64,000 bases of DNA, from assembly GCA_014647935.1 (NCBI GenBank), contig BMQD01000008.1:217718-281717 (forward strand), written 5' to 3'. The notes beneath the pieces were generated by a model. The model was not told the DNA's origin. It searched no databases and saw only the letters and a list, made by a program, of their open reading frames with translations. Each line of letters opens with the position of its first letter. The first letter of the stretch is position 1. Source of the stretch: Planomonospora parontospora (GTDB taxonomy: Bacteria > Actinomycetota > Actinomycetes > Streptosporangiales > Streptosporangiaceae). Of the stretch, positions 1 to 7,562 are shown one piece after another. Position numbers and translations under genes: made by a program.

Positions 1-1
1 G

Positions 2-286
2 GGGGAGGCCAGCGGAGAGCGGCTGTGGCGGATGCCGCTGATCGACGACTACGTCCCGGCGCTGGAGTCCTCCGTGGCCGACCTGGCCAACATCGAGGCC
101 GGGTCCGCCTACGGCGCGGGCTCGATCACCGCGGCGCTGTTCCTGCGCGAGTTCACCGGCGGGCGGCCGTGGGCGCACCTGGACATCGCAGGCGTCGGCC
201 GCAGCACGGTGGACGAGGGCCTGTCCGCCAAGGGCGCGACCGGCTTCGGCGTCCGTCTGCTGCTGGAGTGGCTGTCCGGCCGCTGA
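2..286 (+). CDS. pepA: Leucyl aminopeptidase (M17), C-terminal fragment
   Basis: This is the last part of a gene cut by the left edge of the window; the frame is open from base 2 and stops with TGA at 284-286. The peptide begins GEASGERLWRMPL and runs through ADLANIEAG, GSITAALFLREF and WAHLDIAG, the conserved C-terminal part of the M17 catalytic domain. M17 enzymes are cytosolic, two-metal hexameric aminopeptidases that remove N-terminal residues from peptides. The metal ligands lie outside the window, so activity cannot be judged from this piece. The family call is strong, but substrate range cannot be read from it. Confidence 0.85.
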   Translation, partial: GEASGERLWRMPLIDDYVPALESSVADLANIEAGSAYGAGSITAALFLREFTGGRPWAHLDIAGVGRSTVDEGLSAKGATGFGVRLLLEWLSGR

Positions 287-430
287 AGCCGGGGCGGTGC
301 GAGGACCGCCGGGGCGCGGTTCCGCCCCGGCGGAGTCGCACACCCGGGGACTCGGCCGTCCGGCGGAGCCGCCGGGGCGCGGCCGCCGTCCTCGGCGCCG
401 CGGCCTGCCGGGACTCGGCCGGCCGCCGGG

Positions 431-1081
431 TCAGCCGGCGAGCTTGACCGCGGCGAGGATGCCGCCCCCGAGCGGGAGCAGCAGGGGGCGGAGCCGCTCG
501 TCGGAGCGGACCAGCTTGCCCAGCTCGCGGACGGCGACGGTGTCCGGGTCGCGCCGGGCGGGGTCGGCGACCCGGTGGTGCCAGAGGGCGTTGTCGAAGA
601 CGACGACGCCGCCCGTGCGCAGCAGCCGGACGGACTCGGCCAGGTAGTCGCCGTACTCCTGCATGGCGCCGTCGCAGAAGACCATGTCGTAGCCGCCGTC
701 GGACAGGCGCGGCAGCACGTCCAGGGCCCGCCCGGTGATCAGGCGGACGCGGCCGCCGGAGAAACCCGCCTGGGCGAAGCTCTGCCGGGCCAGGCGCTGG
801 AGCTCGGGCTCCACGTCCACGCTGGTGAGCGTGCCGTCGGGGCGCATGCCGCGGAGCAGCCACAGGCCGGACACCCCGCAGCCGGTGCCGATCTCCACCA
901 CGGCGCGGGCGTTGACGGCGCTGGCGAGGAAGCAGAGGGCGGCGCCGCCGCTGGGCGAGGTCGGGGAGATCCCCACCTCCAGGCTCCGCTGCCGGGCGAG
1001 GCGGAGGATCTCGTCCTCGGGATGGAAGTCCTCGGCATAGGCCAGAGTGGCCTCCAACGGACTTGTCGGCGTCTCTGCCAT
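431..1081 (-). CDS. SAM-dependent O-methyltransferase (class I, Rv1220c-like)
   Basis: A 216-residue soluble methyltransferase of the caffeoyl-CoA/catechol O-methyltransferase type. The SAM-binding motif VVEIGTGCGVSGLWLL is followed by an acidic SVDVEPE loop, DMVFCDGA and GGVVVFDNALW. I chose the ATG at 1081 because GGAGGAG lies just upstream and the family usually starts shortly before PLEATLAYAEDF; the open frame extends to 1186 but would overlap the sigE promoter. It diverges from sigE, exactly as Rv1220c does in mycobacteria, so stress linkage is plausible by context only. The methyl acceptor is unknown. Confidence 0.85.
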   Translation of the reverse strand: MAETPTSPLEATLAYAEDFHPEDEILRLARQRSLEVGISPTSPSGGAALCFLASAVNARAVVEIGTGCGVSGLWLLRGMRPDGTLTSVDVEPELQRLARQSFAQAGFSGGRVRLITGRALDVLPRLSDGGYDMVFCDGAMQEYGDYLAESVRLLRTGGVVVFDNALWHHRVADPARRDPDTVAVRELGKLVRSDERLRPLLLPLGGGILAAVKLAG

Positions 1082-1252
1082 CGGCCTCTCCTCCCGCTCT
1101 CTCGTGCACAGTCGCATGGGCGCTGGGTCGCAGCCTAAGGGAGGAGGCCCGGATCGGGAACTCATGCCCCGGGCGGGACGTTGCATGGATTAAAGCGGCG
1201 TTTGCCGGTCCTGTGGGTAGTGAGCGCGCACGAAGGGACGAAACCAGGCACT

Positions 1253-1885
1253 ATGGCGATAGCGGTGGTCCCGAAGAGAGGGGTGCTGGTGGACGAGCCC
1301 GACCACCAGGTGGATGCTCCCGTGTCCGACTGGAAGCCTCCCACCTGGGACGAGGTCGTCCGGACCCACTCGGCGCGCGTCTACCGGCTGGCCTACCGGC
1401 TGACCGGGAACGTCCACGACGCCGAGGACCTGACCCAGGAGGTGTTCGTCCGGGTCTTCAGGTCCCTGTCGAACTACACGCCCGGCACCTTCGAGGGCTG
1501 GCTGCACCGCATCACCACCAACCTGTTCCTCGACATGGCGCGGCGCAAGCAGCGGATCAGGTTCGAGGGGTTCGCCGACGACGCGGCCGAGCGGCTGCGC
1601 GGGCGCGAGCCGTCCCCCGCCCAGGTGTACGACGACACCCACCTGGACGCCGACATCCAGGCGGCGCTGGACGCGCTGGCCCCCGAGTTCCGCGCCGCCG
1701 TCGTGCTGTGCGACATCGAGGGGCTCTCCTACGAGGAGATCGCCGCGACGCTCGGCGTGAAGCTCGGCACCGTCCGCAGCCGCATCCATCGCGGCCGGGC
1801 GCAGTTGCGAGACGCGCTGGAGCACCGCGCGCCCCGCAGCGAGCCATCCCCCCCGACCATCACCCGCGGGGAGGAGTTCGCATGA
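1253..1885 (+). CDS. sigE: ECF sigma factor SigE
   Basis: A 210-residue group 4 sigma factor that directs RNA polymerase to envelope-stress promoters. Region 2 carries [21 protein letters not shown], with the DAEDLTQ core-binding motif. Region 4 carries [20 protein letters not shown] followed by the helix-turn-helix [22 protein letters not shown] 1253 gives a usual-length protein; an in-frame start at 1181 would add 24 residues. It is the first gene of a sigE - small ORF - anti-sigma - htrA - tatB series matching Rv1221-Rv1224. Its stop codon lies inside an ATGA overlap with the following small ORF. Confidence 0.93.
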   Translation: MAIAVVPKRGVLVDEPDHQVDAPVSDWKPPTWDEVVRTHSARVYRLAYRLTGNVHDAEDLTQEVFVRVFRSLSNYTPGTFEGWLHRITTNLFLDMARRKQRIRFEGFADDAAERLRGREPSPAQVYDDTHLDADIQAALDALAPEFRAAVVLCDIEGLSYEEIAATLGVKLGTVRSRIHRGRAQLRDALEHRAPRSEPSPPTITRGEEFA

Positions 1886-2016
1886 CAGACCACAGGCATT
1901 CGAAGCGACGGACCGGGACCGAGGGCGAAAGCGTGCACGCGAGACGAGGACCCGGACCGGACCCGATCACCAAGGGCGACTGCCACGACGAGCCGCTCGG
2001 CAAGGAGTCGGCATGA
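1882..2016 (+). CDS. Possible coupled small ORF between sigE and anti-sigma gene
   Basis: A 44-codon open frame overlaps sigE by ATGA at its start (1882-1885) and the anti-sigma gene by ATGA at its end (2013-2016). A GGGGAGGAG ribosome site sits in the end of sigE. The product is basic and polar ([16 protein letters not shown]...), with one Cys and several His and no recognised domain. Its third codon positions are less GC-rich than in the flanking genes (ACA, CAT, CGA, GAA, AGA, GGA), which weakens the case for selection as protein. It may exist to couple sigE translation to that of its inhibitor, or be chance. Confidence 0.4.
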   Translation: MTDHRHSKRRTGTEGESVHARRGPGPDPITKGDCHDEPLGKESA

Positions 2017-2561
2017 GTCATCTCGGAGAACGCGTTTCCGCGCTCGTCGACGGCGAGCTGAACCACCATGAGCGCGACCGCGCCCTGTCACACCTGGCCT
2101 TCTGCGCCGACTGCCGCGCCGAGGTCGACGCCGTGCGAGCGCTGAAGAGCCGGCTGCGGTCCCTGGACGGGCCGTCGATGCCGATGGACCTGACCGTCTC
2201 GCTGCTGCGGATGGGCGAGCCCGGCGGCCCGCTGCCGCCGCGGGAGCGGCCCTTCCCCGCCCCCCGGACCTTCGGGGGGGCGCCGATCCCGAGCATGCAC
2301 AGCATCGCGCCGCCGGACAACCGGCCGCGCGGCCGGGCCGGCGGAGCCCGGCGGTCACGCCGGGCGGGTTACGTGGCCGTGGGGTTCGCCTCCGCGGCGG
2401 TGGCGCTCGGCACGCTGTTCGTCGTCGGGGGCGCCGAGTCCAACCCGCGCGTGCCGCCGGTCGACATGTTCGCCAACCAGCCCGGGAGCCCCGCGAACAC
2501 GGTGCACCGCGGCGGTACGGCGACGCCCGTCCCCTCGCTGACGCCGTCGCCCGCCAGGTGA
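2013..2561 (+). CDS. rseA: Zinc anti-sigma factor, RseA-like, single-pass membrane protein
   Basis: A 182-residue inhibitor of SigE. The N-terminal zf-HC2/ZAS domain has the H27-x3-C31-x2-C34 motif (HLAFCADC) that binds zinc and clamps the sigma factor. A positively charged linker leads to a membrane segment (YVAVGFASAAVALGTLFVVG, about residues 125-145) and a short extracytoplasmic tail. The ATG at 2013 has AAGGAG upstream. M. tuberculosis RseA (Rv1222) is degraded after phosphorylation to release SigE; that this protein is handled the same way is inference. A strong hairpin follows the stop codon. Confidence 0.88.
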   Translation: MSHLGERVSALVDGELNHHERDRALSHLAFCADCRAEVDAVRALKSRLRSLDGPSMPMDLTVSLLRMGEPGGPLPPRERPFPAPRTFGGAPIPSMHSIAPPDNRPRGRAGGARRSRRAGYVAVGFASAAVALGTLFVVGGAESNPRVPPVDMFANQPGSPANTVHRGGTATPVPSLTPSPAR

Positions 2562-2564
2562 TCC

Positions 2565-2623
2565 GACCGCCCGCCACCGGGCCCCCGGAGGCGTCCCGCC
2601 CCCGGAGCCGGTGGCGGGCGGTC
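2565..2623 (+). terminator. Hairpin terminator after anti-sigma gene
   Basis: A perfect 16-bp inverted repeat (GACCGCCCGCCACCGG at 2565-2580 with its complement at 2608-2623) with a 27-nt loop begins 4 nt after the stop codon. There is only a weak T-rich tail (GTGTTTC). It would separate the sigE-rseA unit from htrA. Confidence 0.6.
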
Positions 2624-2698
2624 GTGTTTCCGGGTTTCCGGAGTCCCGCCGGGCGGGGCGGGGTGCCGGGGTCGCGGCTCGTGCACGGCGAGTCTCCG

Positions 2699-2815
2699 GG
2701 ATACTGGTATCCGAGGCATCCGGACGGGCAAACCGCGCTTTATGTCTCTCGTATGCAGCTCCGGGGAAGATTGCCTGGCTGCCGCCGGCGAGCGGCCTCA
2801 TACGAGGCTAAGGAG
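2699..2815 (+). promoter_or_regulatory. htrA leader: two inverted repeats and ribosome site
   Basis: GGATAC-TG-GTATCC at 2699-2712 is an inverted repeat with two 6-bp arms, in a relatively AT-rich stretch where the htrA promoter should lie. Further down, CTCGTATG (2748-2755) pairs with CATACGAG (2799-2806), and AAGGAG (2810-2815) follows immediately. The second stem could therefore influence ribosome access. No matching regulator is identified. Confidence 0.35.
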
Positions 2816-2828
2816 TAGTGAATATCCG

Positions 2829-4424
2829 ATGACGACCGACGATCCCCGCACCCACGAGGCGCACGATGCCGAGGGACGTGCGCCGTCGGACTTCAGCGGC
2901 GGGCGGGGCCCGGCTCCGGAGTCCTCGCGGCCCGACTTCCTGCCCGCGGGCGAGACCACGGGCCCCCACGGCGGCGGGCGGCCGGGCGACGAGGGGTGGA
3001 GCCAGCTGGGGCAGCCGCCGGCGCCGGGCGGGTGGAGCCGCGAGCAGCCGGCGGCCCCGGTCGCGCAGCAGCGCCAGGAGGGCTGGGTGGACGCGCCGGA
3101 GGAGAGCGGCTGGGGTGACCCCTCGGGCCGCCCGCGCCCGGAGCCCGCGGTCGCGGGCCCGCCGTACGGACAGGCTTCCGGCCACACGGCGGTCCTGACG
3201 GCTCCGCCGCCCCCGCCTCCGCAGGCGTTCGGCATGGGGCCCGGCTGGGCCCCGCCTCCGCCGCCCGGCGGCCCTGCGGGCGCCACGGCGGCCGCCGGGC
3301 AGCGCGGGCCGGGCACGAGGACGCTCGTCGCCCTCGCGGTGGTGATCGCGCTGCTCGCCTCGACGCTCGGCAGCGTCGGCACCTACCTCCTCACCCGGCC
3401 GAGCGGCTCGGGCGTGGACCCGTCCTACCGGATCCCCGCGGCTTCCGGCGGTTCCACCGCCCGGCCGCCGGAGTCGGTCGCGGGCGTGGCCTCCAAGGTG
3501 CTGCCCAGCGTGGTCTCCCTGGCCGTCGAGGCCGGCGGGGGCGCGGGCACCGGTTCGGGCTTCCTGATCAAGGGCGGCTACGTGGTGACCAACAACCACG
3601 TCGTCGCGGCTGCGGCGACCGGCGGGCAGATCCAGATCCAGTTCAACAACCGCAAGTCCACCGCGGCCAGGATCGTCGGCCGCGACCCCGAGTCCGACCT
3701 GGCCGTGGTCAAGCCGGACGACACCTTCGGCATGCCGGAGATCACCCTCGGCGACTCCGACAACGTGGTGGTGGGCGACCCGGTCATCGCGATCGGCTCC
3801 CCCCTCGGCCTGACCGGTACGGTCACCACCGGCATCGTCAGCTCGCTCAACCGGCCGGTCCAGGCGGGGGAGGAGAACAGCTCCGACACCACCTGGTTCA
3901 GCGCGATCCAGACCGACGCCGCCATCAACCCCGGCAACTCCGGGGGCCCGCTGGTCAACGCGCGCGGCGAGGTGATCGGCGTCAACTCGGCGATCGCCAC
4001 CCTCGGCAGGCAGGTCGGCGGTCAGAGCGGCAGCATCGGCCTCGGCTTCGCGATCCCGGTCAACCACGCCCGCCGGGTCGCCGAGGAGCTGGTCACCACG
4101 GGCTCCGCGAGCAAGTCGCGGATCGGTGTGCTCATCGACCAGGCCTACCAGGGCACCGGGGTGCGGATCAGGAGCGAGGCGCAGGACGGCCAGGCGCCGG
4201 TCTCGCCCGGAGGGGCGGCGGACAAGGCGGGTCTCAAGCCCGGTGACGTCATCCTGGAGGTCAACGGCCTCACGTTGCAGGACGGTAACGAGCTGATCGC
4301 GCTGGTCCGGGGCAGGGCTCCCGGTGACAGGCTGGAGGTCAAGTTCCAGCGGGGCGGGCAGGAGAAGACGACCACCGTGATCGTGCAGGCCGATCGCGCC
4401 ACGCCCACGCCACGGCCTTCCTGA
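2829..4424 (+). CDS. htrA: HtrA/DegP-type serine protease with PDZ domain
   Basis: A 531-residue membrane-anchored chaperone-protease for misfolded envelope proteins (Rv1223 position). A long Pro/Gly-rich cytoplasmic N-terminus (1-160) precedes one membrane helix (TLVALAVVIALLASTLGSV). The trypsin-like domain has His257 (VTNNHVV), Asp290 (ESDLAVV) and Ser371 (NPGNSGGPLV), an intact triad. The C-terminal PDZ domain starts around IGVLIDQAY and includes AGLKPGDVILEVNG. ATG 2829 is the first start giving the acidic MTTDDPRTHE N-terminus; AAGGAG lies 13 nt upstream, rather far. Its place behind sigE/rseA fits control by SigE, which I infer from context. Confidence 0.92.
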   Translation: MTTDDPRTHEAHDAEGRAPSDFSGGRGPAPESSRPDFLPAGETTGPHGGGRPGDEGWSQLGQPPAPGGWSREQPAAPVAQQRQEGWVDAPEESGWGDPSGRPRPEPAVAGPPYGQASGHTAVLTAPPPPPPQAFGMGPGWAPPPPPGGPAGATAAAGQRGPGTRTLVALAVVIALLASTLGSVGTYLLTRPSGSGVDPSYRIPAASGGSTARPPESVAGVASKVLPSVVSLAVEAGGGAGTGSGFLIKGGYVVTNNHVVAAAATGGQIQIQFNNRKSTAARIVGRDPESDLAVVKPDDTFGMPEITLGDSDNVVVGDPVIAIGSPLGLTGTVTTGIVSSLNRPVQAGEENSSDTTWFSAIQTDAAINPGNSGGPLVNARGEVIGVNSAIATLGRQVGGQSGSIGLGFAIPVNHARRVAEELVTTGSASKSRIGVLIDQAYQGTGVRIRSEAQDGQAPVSPGGAADKAGLKPGDVILEVNGLTLQDGNELIALVRGRAPGDRLEVKFQRGGQEKTTTVIVQADRATPTPRPS

Positions 4425-4471
4425 CCAGCGCTCCGCGGGAGCGTCCGCGCGGTCGGGGGCATTAGTCTGGA

Positions 4472-4499
4472 AGCGCTCCGGGACCCGTCCCGGAGCGCT
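4472..4499 (+). terminator. Perfect 12-bp hairpin between htrA and tatB
   Basis: AGCGCTCCGGGA at 4472-4483 and TCCCGGAGCGCT at 4488-4499 form a perfect stem with a CCCG loop. It may terminate htrA transcripts. Because TAGTCT at 4463-4468 looks like a -10 element, it may instead be the first structure of the tatB mRNA. Confidence 0.55.
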
Positions 4500-4519
4500 G
4501 ACCTTGAAGGGGAGGTCCG

Positions 4520-4579
4520 GTGAACCCGCGCTCGAGAAGGGCCGCATCCGCCGGGCACTCCCTCGTGCTGAGCCGCTAG
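4520..4579 (+). CDS. Possible 19-residue upstream ORF before tatB
   Basis: GTG at 4520 is preceded by a perfect GGAGG with 4-nt spacing and opens a 19-codon frame (MNPRSRRAASAGHSLVLSR) that stops with TAG at 4577, 9 nt before tatB. The TAG lies next to the tatB ribosome site AGGAG. No family is recognised. It could be a leader peptide that couples ribosomes to tatB, or an accidental frame beside the hairpin. Confidence 0.35.
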   Translation: MNPRSRRAASAGHSLVLSR

Positions 4580-4588
4580 GAGATCGCC

Positions 4589-4963
4589 GTGTTCGGACTC
4601 GGGTGGTTTGAGGTCGCGGCACTGGTGGTCATCGCCCTGCTCGTCTTCGGGCCGGAGAAGCTCCCCCAGGCGGCCGCGCAGGCGGGCCGGACGCTGCGCA
4701 ACCTGCGGCGGATGGCCAACAACGCCAAGGACGACCTCCGGGTGGGGCTGGGGCCGGAGTTCGCCGACTTCGACCCGGCGGACCTCAACCCGAAGAACTT
4801 CGTCCGCAAGCACCTGACGGCCGACCTCGAGGACGACTGGAACGGCGCCGCCTCCGCCGCGGCGCTCGCCACGCCCGCCTACGCCCCGTCGTCGTACGCG
4901 GCCGAGGCGGCCGAGGAACTCGGTTACGGCGAGATCCCGCCGTACGACTCCGAGGCCACCTGA
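4589..4963 (+). CDS. tatB: Twin-arginine translocase component TatB
   Basis: A 124-residue Tat component. It has the short periplasmic start FGLGW, a single membrane helix (FEVAALVVIALLVFGPEKLP) with the Phe-Gly hinge, and an amphipathic helix (AAAQAGRTLRNLRRMANNAKDDL). TatB recognises twin-arginine signals together with TatC. The GPEKLP form and the longer acidic tail favour TatB over TatA, in line with Rv1224. GTG 4589 has TAGGAG upstream. Known TatB proteins reach about 130-170 residues, so this one is slightly short. Confidence 0.88.
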   Translation: MFGLGWFEVAALVVIALLVFGPEKLPQAAAQAGRTLRNLRRMANNAKDDLRVGLGPEFADFDPADLNPKNFVRKHLTADLEDDWNGAASAAALATPAYAPSSYAAEAAEELGYGEIPPYDSEAT

Positions 4964-5001
4964 GGCACGGCACAGGCCGCGGCCGCAGGCAGACACGAAA
5001 A

Positions 5002-5042
5002 GCGAAAAGGAGGCGCCCCCACCGGGGGCGCCTCCTTTTCGC
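5002..5042. terminator. Bidirectional terminator between tatB and mrp
   Basis: A perfect 19-bp stem (5002-5020 with 5024-5042) and a 3-nt ACC loop. Both arms end in A- or T-runs (GCGAAAAGG and CCTTTTCGC), so it should work as an intrinsic terminator for the converging tatB and mrp transcripts. This is one of the best hairpins in the window. Confidence 0.85.
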
Positions 5043-5105
5043 GTGCCGTGCTCCGCCCGTGCCTCCGCGGATGCGGATGCGGACCACGGACCGGCGGACG
5101 CCCGC

Positions 5106-6248
5106 TCAGCGGCCCCGGGTGGGGGAGATACCGAGCTGGAGGCCCTTGAGGCTGGTGGACTTCTTGCTCAGACCCGCGGCGATGCGGTGCAGTTCGGCCG
5201 CGGCGGGAGCGTCCGGGTCGGTGAGCACGAGGGGCTTGCCCTCGTCGCCGCCCTCGCGCAGCCGCATGTCGATCGGGACCTGGCCGAGCAGCGGCACCCG
5301 GGCGCCGAGCGTGCGGGTCAGCGCGTCGGCCACGGACTGGCCGCCGCCCTCGCCGAAGACCGAGATCCGCTCGTCGCAGTGGGGGCACGGCAGCCAGGAC
5401 ATGTTCTCGATGACGCCGGCGATCTGCTGGTGGGTCTGCGCGGCGATCGACCCGGCCCGCTCGGCCACCTCGGCGGCCGCCTGCTGCGGGGTGGTCACCA
5501 CGAGGATCTCGGCGGACGGCATGCGCTGCGCCACCGAGATCGCGATGTCGCCGGTGCCCGGCGGCAGGTCCATCAGCAGGACGTCGAGGTCGCCCCAGTA
5601 GACGTCGGCGAGGAACTGGTGCAGCGCCCGGTCCAGCATCGGCCCGCGCCACACCACCGGGGTGTTGCCCTCCGGCTTGAACATGCCGACCGAGATGACC
5701 TTGATGTCATGCGCCACCGGCGGCATGATCATGTCCTCGACCTTGGTGGGCCGCTCGGAGACGCCCAGCATGCGGGGCACGCTGTGGCCGTAGATGTCGG
5801 CGTCCACCACGCCGACCTTGAGCCCGTTGGAGGCCATGGCGGCGGCGAGGTTCACCGTGACGGAGGACTTGCCGACGCCGCCCTTGCCGGAGGCGACGGC
5901 GAAGACGCGGGTCAGAGAACCGGGCTTGGCGAAGGGGATCTCCTTCTCCGGTCCCCGGTCGCCGCGCAGCTTGGTCTGCAGCTCCTTGCGCTGCTCGGCG
6001 CTCATGACGTCCATCTCGACCTGGACGCCGGTCACCCCGTCGACGCGCGAGACCGCGGCGGTGACGTCGCGGGTGATGGTGTCCTTCATGGGGCAGCCCG
6101 ACACCGTGAGGAAGATGCCGACGCGCACCACCCCTTCGGGGGAGATGTCGACGCTCTTGACCATGTCGAGCTCGGTGATCGGCCGACGGATCTCAGGGTC
6201 GTTGACGGTCGCGAGAGCGGCCGTCACGAGTTCCGGGGTAGGTGCCAT
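5106..6248 (-). CDS. mrp: Mrp/ApbC iron-sulfur cluster carrier ATPase
   Basis: A 380-residue cytosolic protein with an N-terminal MIP18/DUF59 domain (LVTAALATVNDPEIRRPITEL) and a ParA-like P-loop ATPase (FAVASGKGGVGKSSVTVNLA, deviant Walker A). GVVDADIYGHSVPRMLG, DYLIID-type VLLMDLPPGTGD and the CPHC pair in WLPCPHCDE are typical of Mrp proteins that load Fe-S clusters onto targets. ATG 6248 puts the DUF59 domain at the N-terminus; the frame extends to 6344 but without family similarity. It corresponds to Rv1229c. Confidence 0.9.
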   Translation of the reverse strand: MAPTPELVTAALATVNDPEIRRPITELDMVKSVDISPEGVVRVGIFLTVSGCPMKDTITRDVTAAVSRVDGVTGVQVEMDVMSAEQRKELQTKLRGDRGPEKEIPFAKPGSLTRVFAVASGKGGVGKSSVTVNLAAAMASNGLKVGVVDADIYGHSVPRMLGVSERPTKVEDMIMPPVAHDIKVISVGMFKPEGNTPVVWRGPMLDRALHQFLADVYWGDLDVLLMDLPPGTGDIAISVAQRMPSAEILVVTTPQQAAAEVAERAGSIAAQTHQQIAGVIENMSWLPCPHCDERISVFGEGGGQSVADALTRTLGARVPLLGQVPIDMRLREGGDEGKPLVLTDPDAPAAAELHRIAAGLSKKSTSLKGLQLGISPTRGR

Positions 6249-6493
6249 CGAAGTGTGGGCACGAGACCGCCACCGGTGAGGGCGACGGGGGATGCCGTCC
6301 CTCCTTGTCTGTGTGTCGTCCGGGCGTTCCTCGGGCGGGTCCATCGTATGAACCCGGGAGGCGTGCGAAGAATTCCGGGTGCTCGGTGCCGCGGAGGCGT
6401 CTTTGACGTCCTGTTACCCGCCGGGGCGGGGGTCCAGGGGCGCCTCGTCGCGCGATCCGGACAATTCGCTATGTAGATGCGTGTGCAACGTTC

Positions 6494-6506
6494 TAAGGTT
6501 ACTGCG
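6494..6506 (+). promoter_or_regulatory. -10 element giving leaderless MarR mRNA
   Basis: TAAGGT at 6494-6499 stands 6 nt before the GTG start, and no Shine-Dalgarno sequence is present. Transcription would begin at or next to the start codon. Confidence 0.5.
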
Positions 6507-6976
6507 TGACCCTGACGGCGGGCGAGTCAAGAGATGCCATCGGCTCGGAGGAGCTGGAGGTCTGGCGCATGCTCCAGCGGGCCCAGGTGCGGATCACCCG
6601 GCTGCTGGAGGCGGACCTGATGGTCGCCCACGACCTGGCGCTGGCCTCCTACGACGTGCTCAACCAGCTGGCGGAGTCGCCCGGGCGGCGGCTGCGCATG
6701 AACGACCTGGCCGAGCGGGTGCTGCTCTCGCGCAGCGGCCTGACCCGGCTCATCGACCGGCTCCAGCGCGACGGCCTGGTGGAGCGGGAGGCCTGCGCCA
6801 GCGACGCGCGGGGCCTGTTCGCGGTGCTGACCGACGCCGGCGCCGACCGGCTGGCCGAGGCCGCCCCCACCTACCTGCGGGGCATCCGCAGCCGGTTCCT
6901 GGACGTGTTCGACGAGGACGAGCTGCGCCAGTGCGCCGCCATGCTGAACAAGCTGTTCCCGGAGGCCGCCGGATAG
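6506..6976 (+). CDS. MarR-family transcriptional regulator
   Basis: A 156-residue DNA-binding protein. The winged helix spans about residues 45-115: LASYDVLNQLAESPGRRLRMNDLAERVLLSRSGLTRLIDRL is the helix-turn-helix, and GLVEREACASDARGLFAVLT with the D-x-R motif is the wing. Flanking helices (EVWRMLQRAQVRITRLLEADL and the C-terminus) form the dimer interface. MarR proteins usually respond to small phenolic ligands or oxidants and control neighbouring or own genes. The divergent 257-bp gap to mrp is the obvious operator site, but I see no clear palindrome in it. Ligand unknown. Confidence 0.85.
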   Translation: MTLTAGESRDAIGSEELEVWRMLQRAQVRITRLLEADLMVAHDLALASYDVLNQLAESPGRRLRMNDLAERVLLSRSGLTRLIDRLQRDGLVEREACASDARGLFAVLTDAGADRLAEAAPTYLRGIRSRFLDVFDEDELRQCAAMLNKLFPEAAG

Positions 6977-7055
6977 CGGCCGGAGACGCCCCGGCGGCGC
7001 GGCTCCCGCCGGGGCGCCGCCGGCCGTGCTCCCGGACGGGACGGGCCCCGGCGGT

Positions 7056-7562
7056 TCAGCGGGGACCCTTCGGCCGGGCCGGAACGGGTTCGGACGGCCC
7101 GCGCGCCTCGCGGAGATCCTCTGCCAGGTGCTGGAGCTCCGAGCGCAGGTAGTCGCGGGTGGCCACCTCGCCGAGCGCGATGCGCAGCGCGGCGATCTCC
7201 CGGGTCAGATACTCGACGTCGGCCTGGTTGCGCTCGGCGGCCCTGCGGTCGTGCTCGTTCTGGACCCGGTCCCGGTCGTCCTGCCGGTTCTGCGCGAGCA
7301 GGATCAGCGGGGCGGCGTAGGAGGCCTGGAGCGAGAGCATGAGCGTCAGGAAGATGAACGGGAAGGGGTCGAAGCGCAGGTTCTGCGGGGCGAAGACGTT
7401 CCACAGGATCCAGACCGCGACGAACACCGTCATGTAGACGATGAACCGCGCGGTGCCGAGGAAGCGGGCGATCTGCTCCGACAGCCGCCCGAACGCCTCC
7501 GGGTCGTAGTGCGGGCGCAGGCGCAGGCCCAGCTCGCGGGGCTGGTCGAGCCGTTCGGTCAC
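7056..7562 (-). CDS. DUF1003 two-pass membrane protein
   Basis: A 168-residue protein with two close membrane helices (FIVYMTVFVAVWILWNVFAP and FIFLTLMLSLQASYAAPLILL) followed by a charged helical region (AQNRQDDRDRVQNEHDRRAAERNQADVEYL, broken here for length), the signature of DUF1003. GTG 7562 overlaps the stop codon of the upstream gene by 4 nt (GTGA), so the two are translationally coupled. Rv1231c/Rv1232c of M. tuberculosis form the same pair. Function is not established; the partner's MgtE-like domains suggest a link to divalent metal or magnesium sensing. Confidence 0.8.
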   Translation of the reverse strand: MTERLDQPRELGLRLRPHYDPEAFGRLSEQIARFLGTARFIVYMTVFVAVWILWNVFAPQNLRFDPFPFIFLTLMLSLQASYAAPLILLAQNRQDDRDRVQNEHDRRAAERNQADVEYLTREIAALRIALGEVATRDYLRSELQHLAEDLREARGPSEPVPARPKGPR

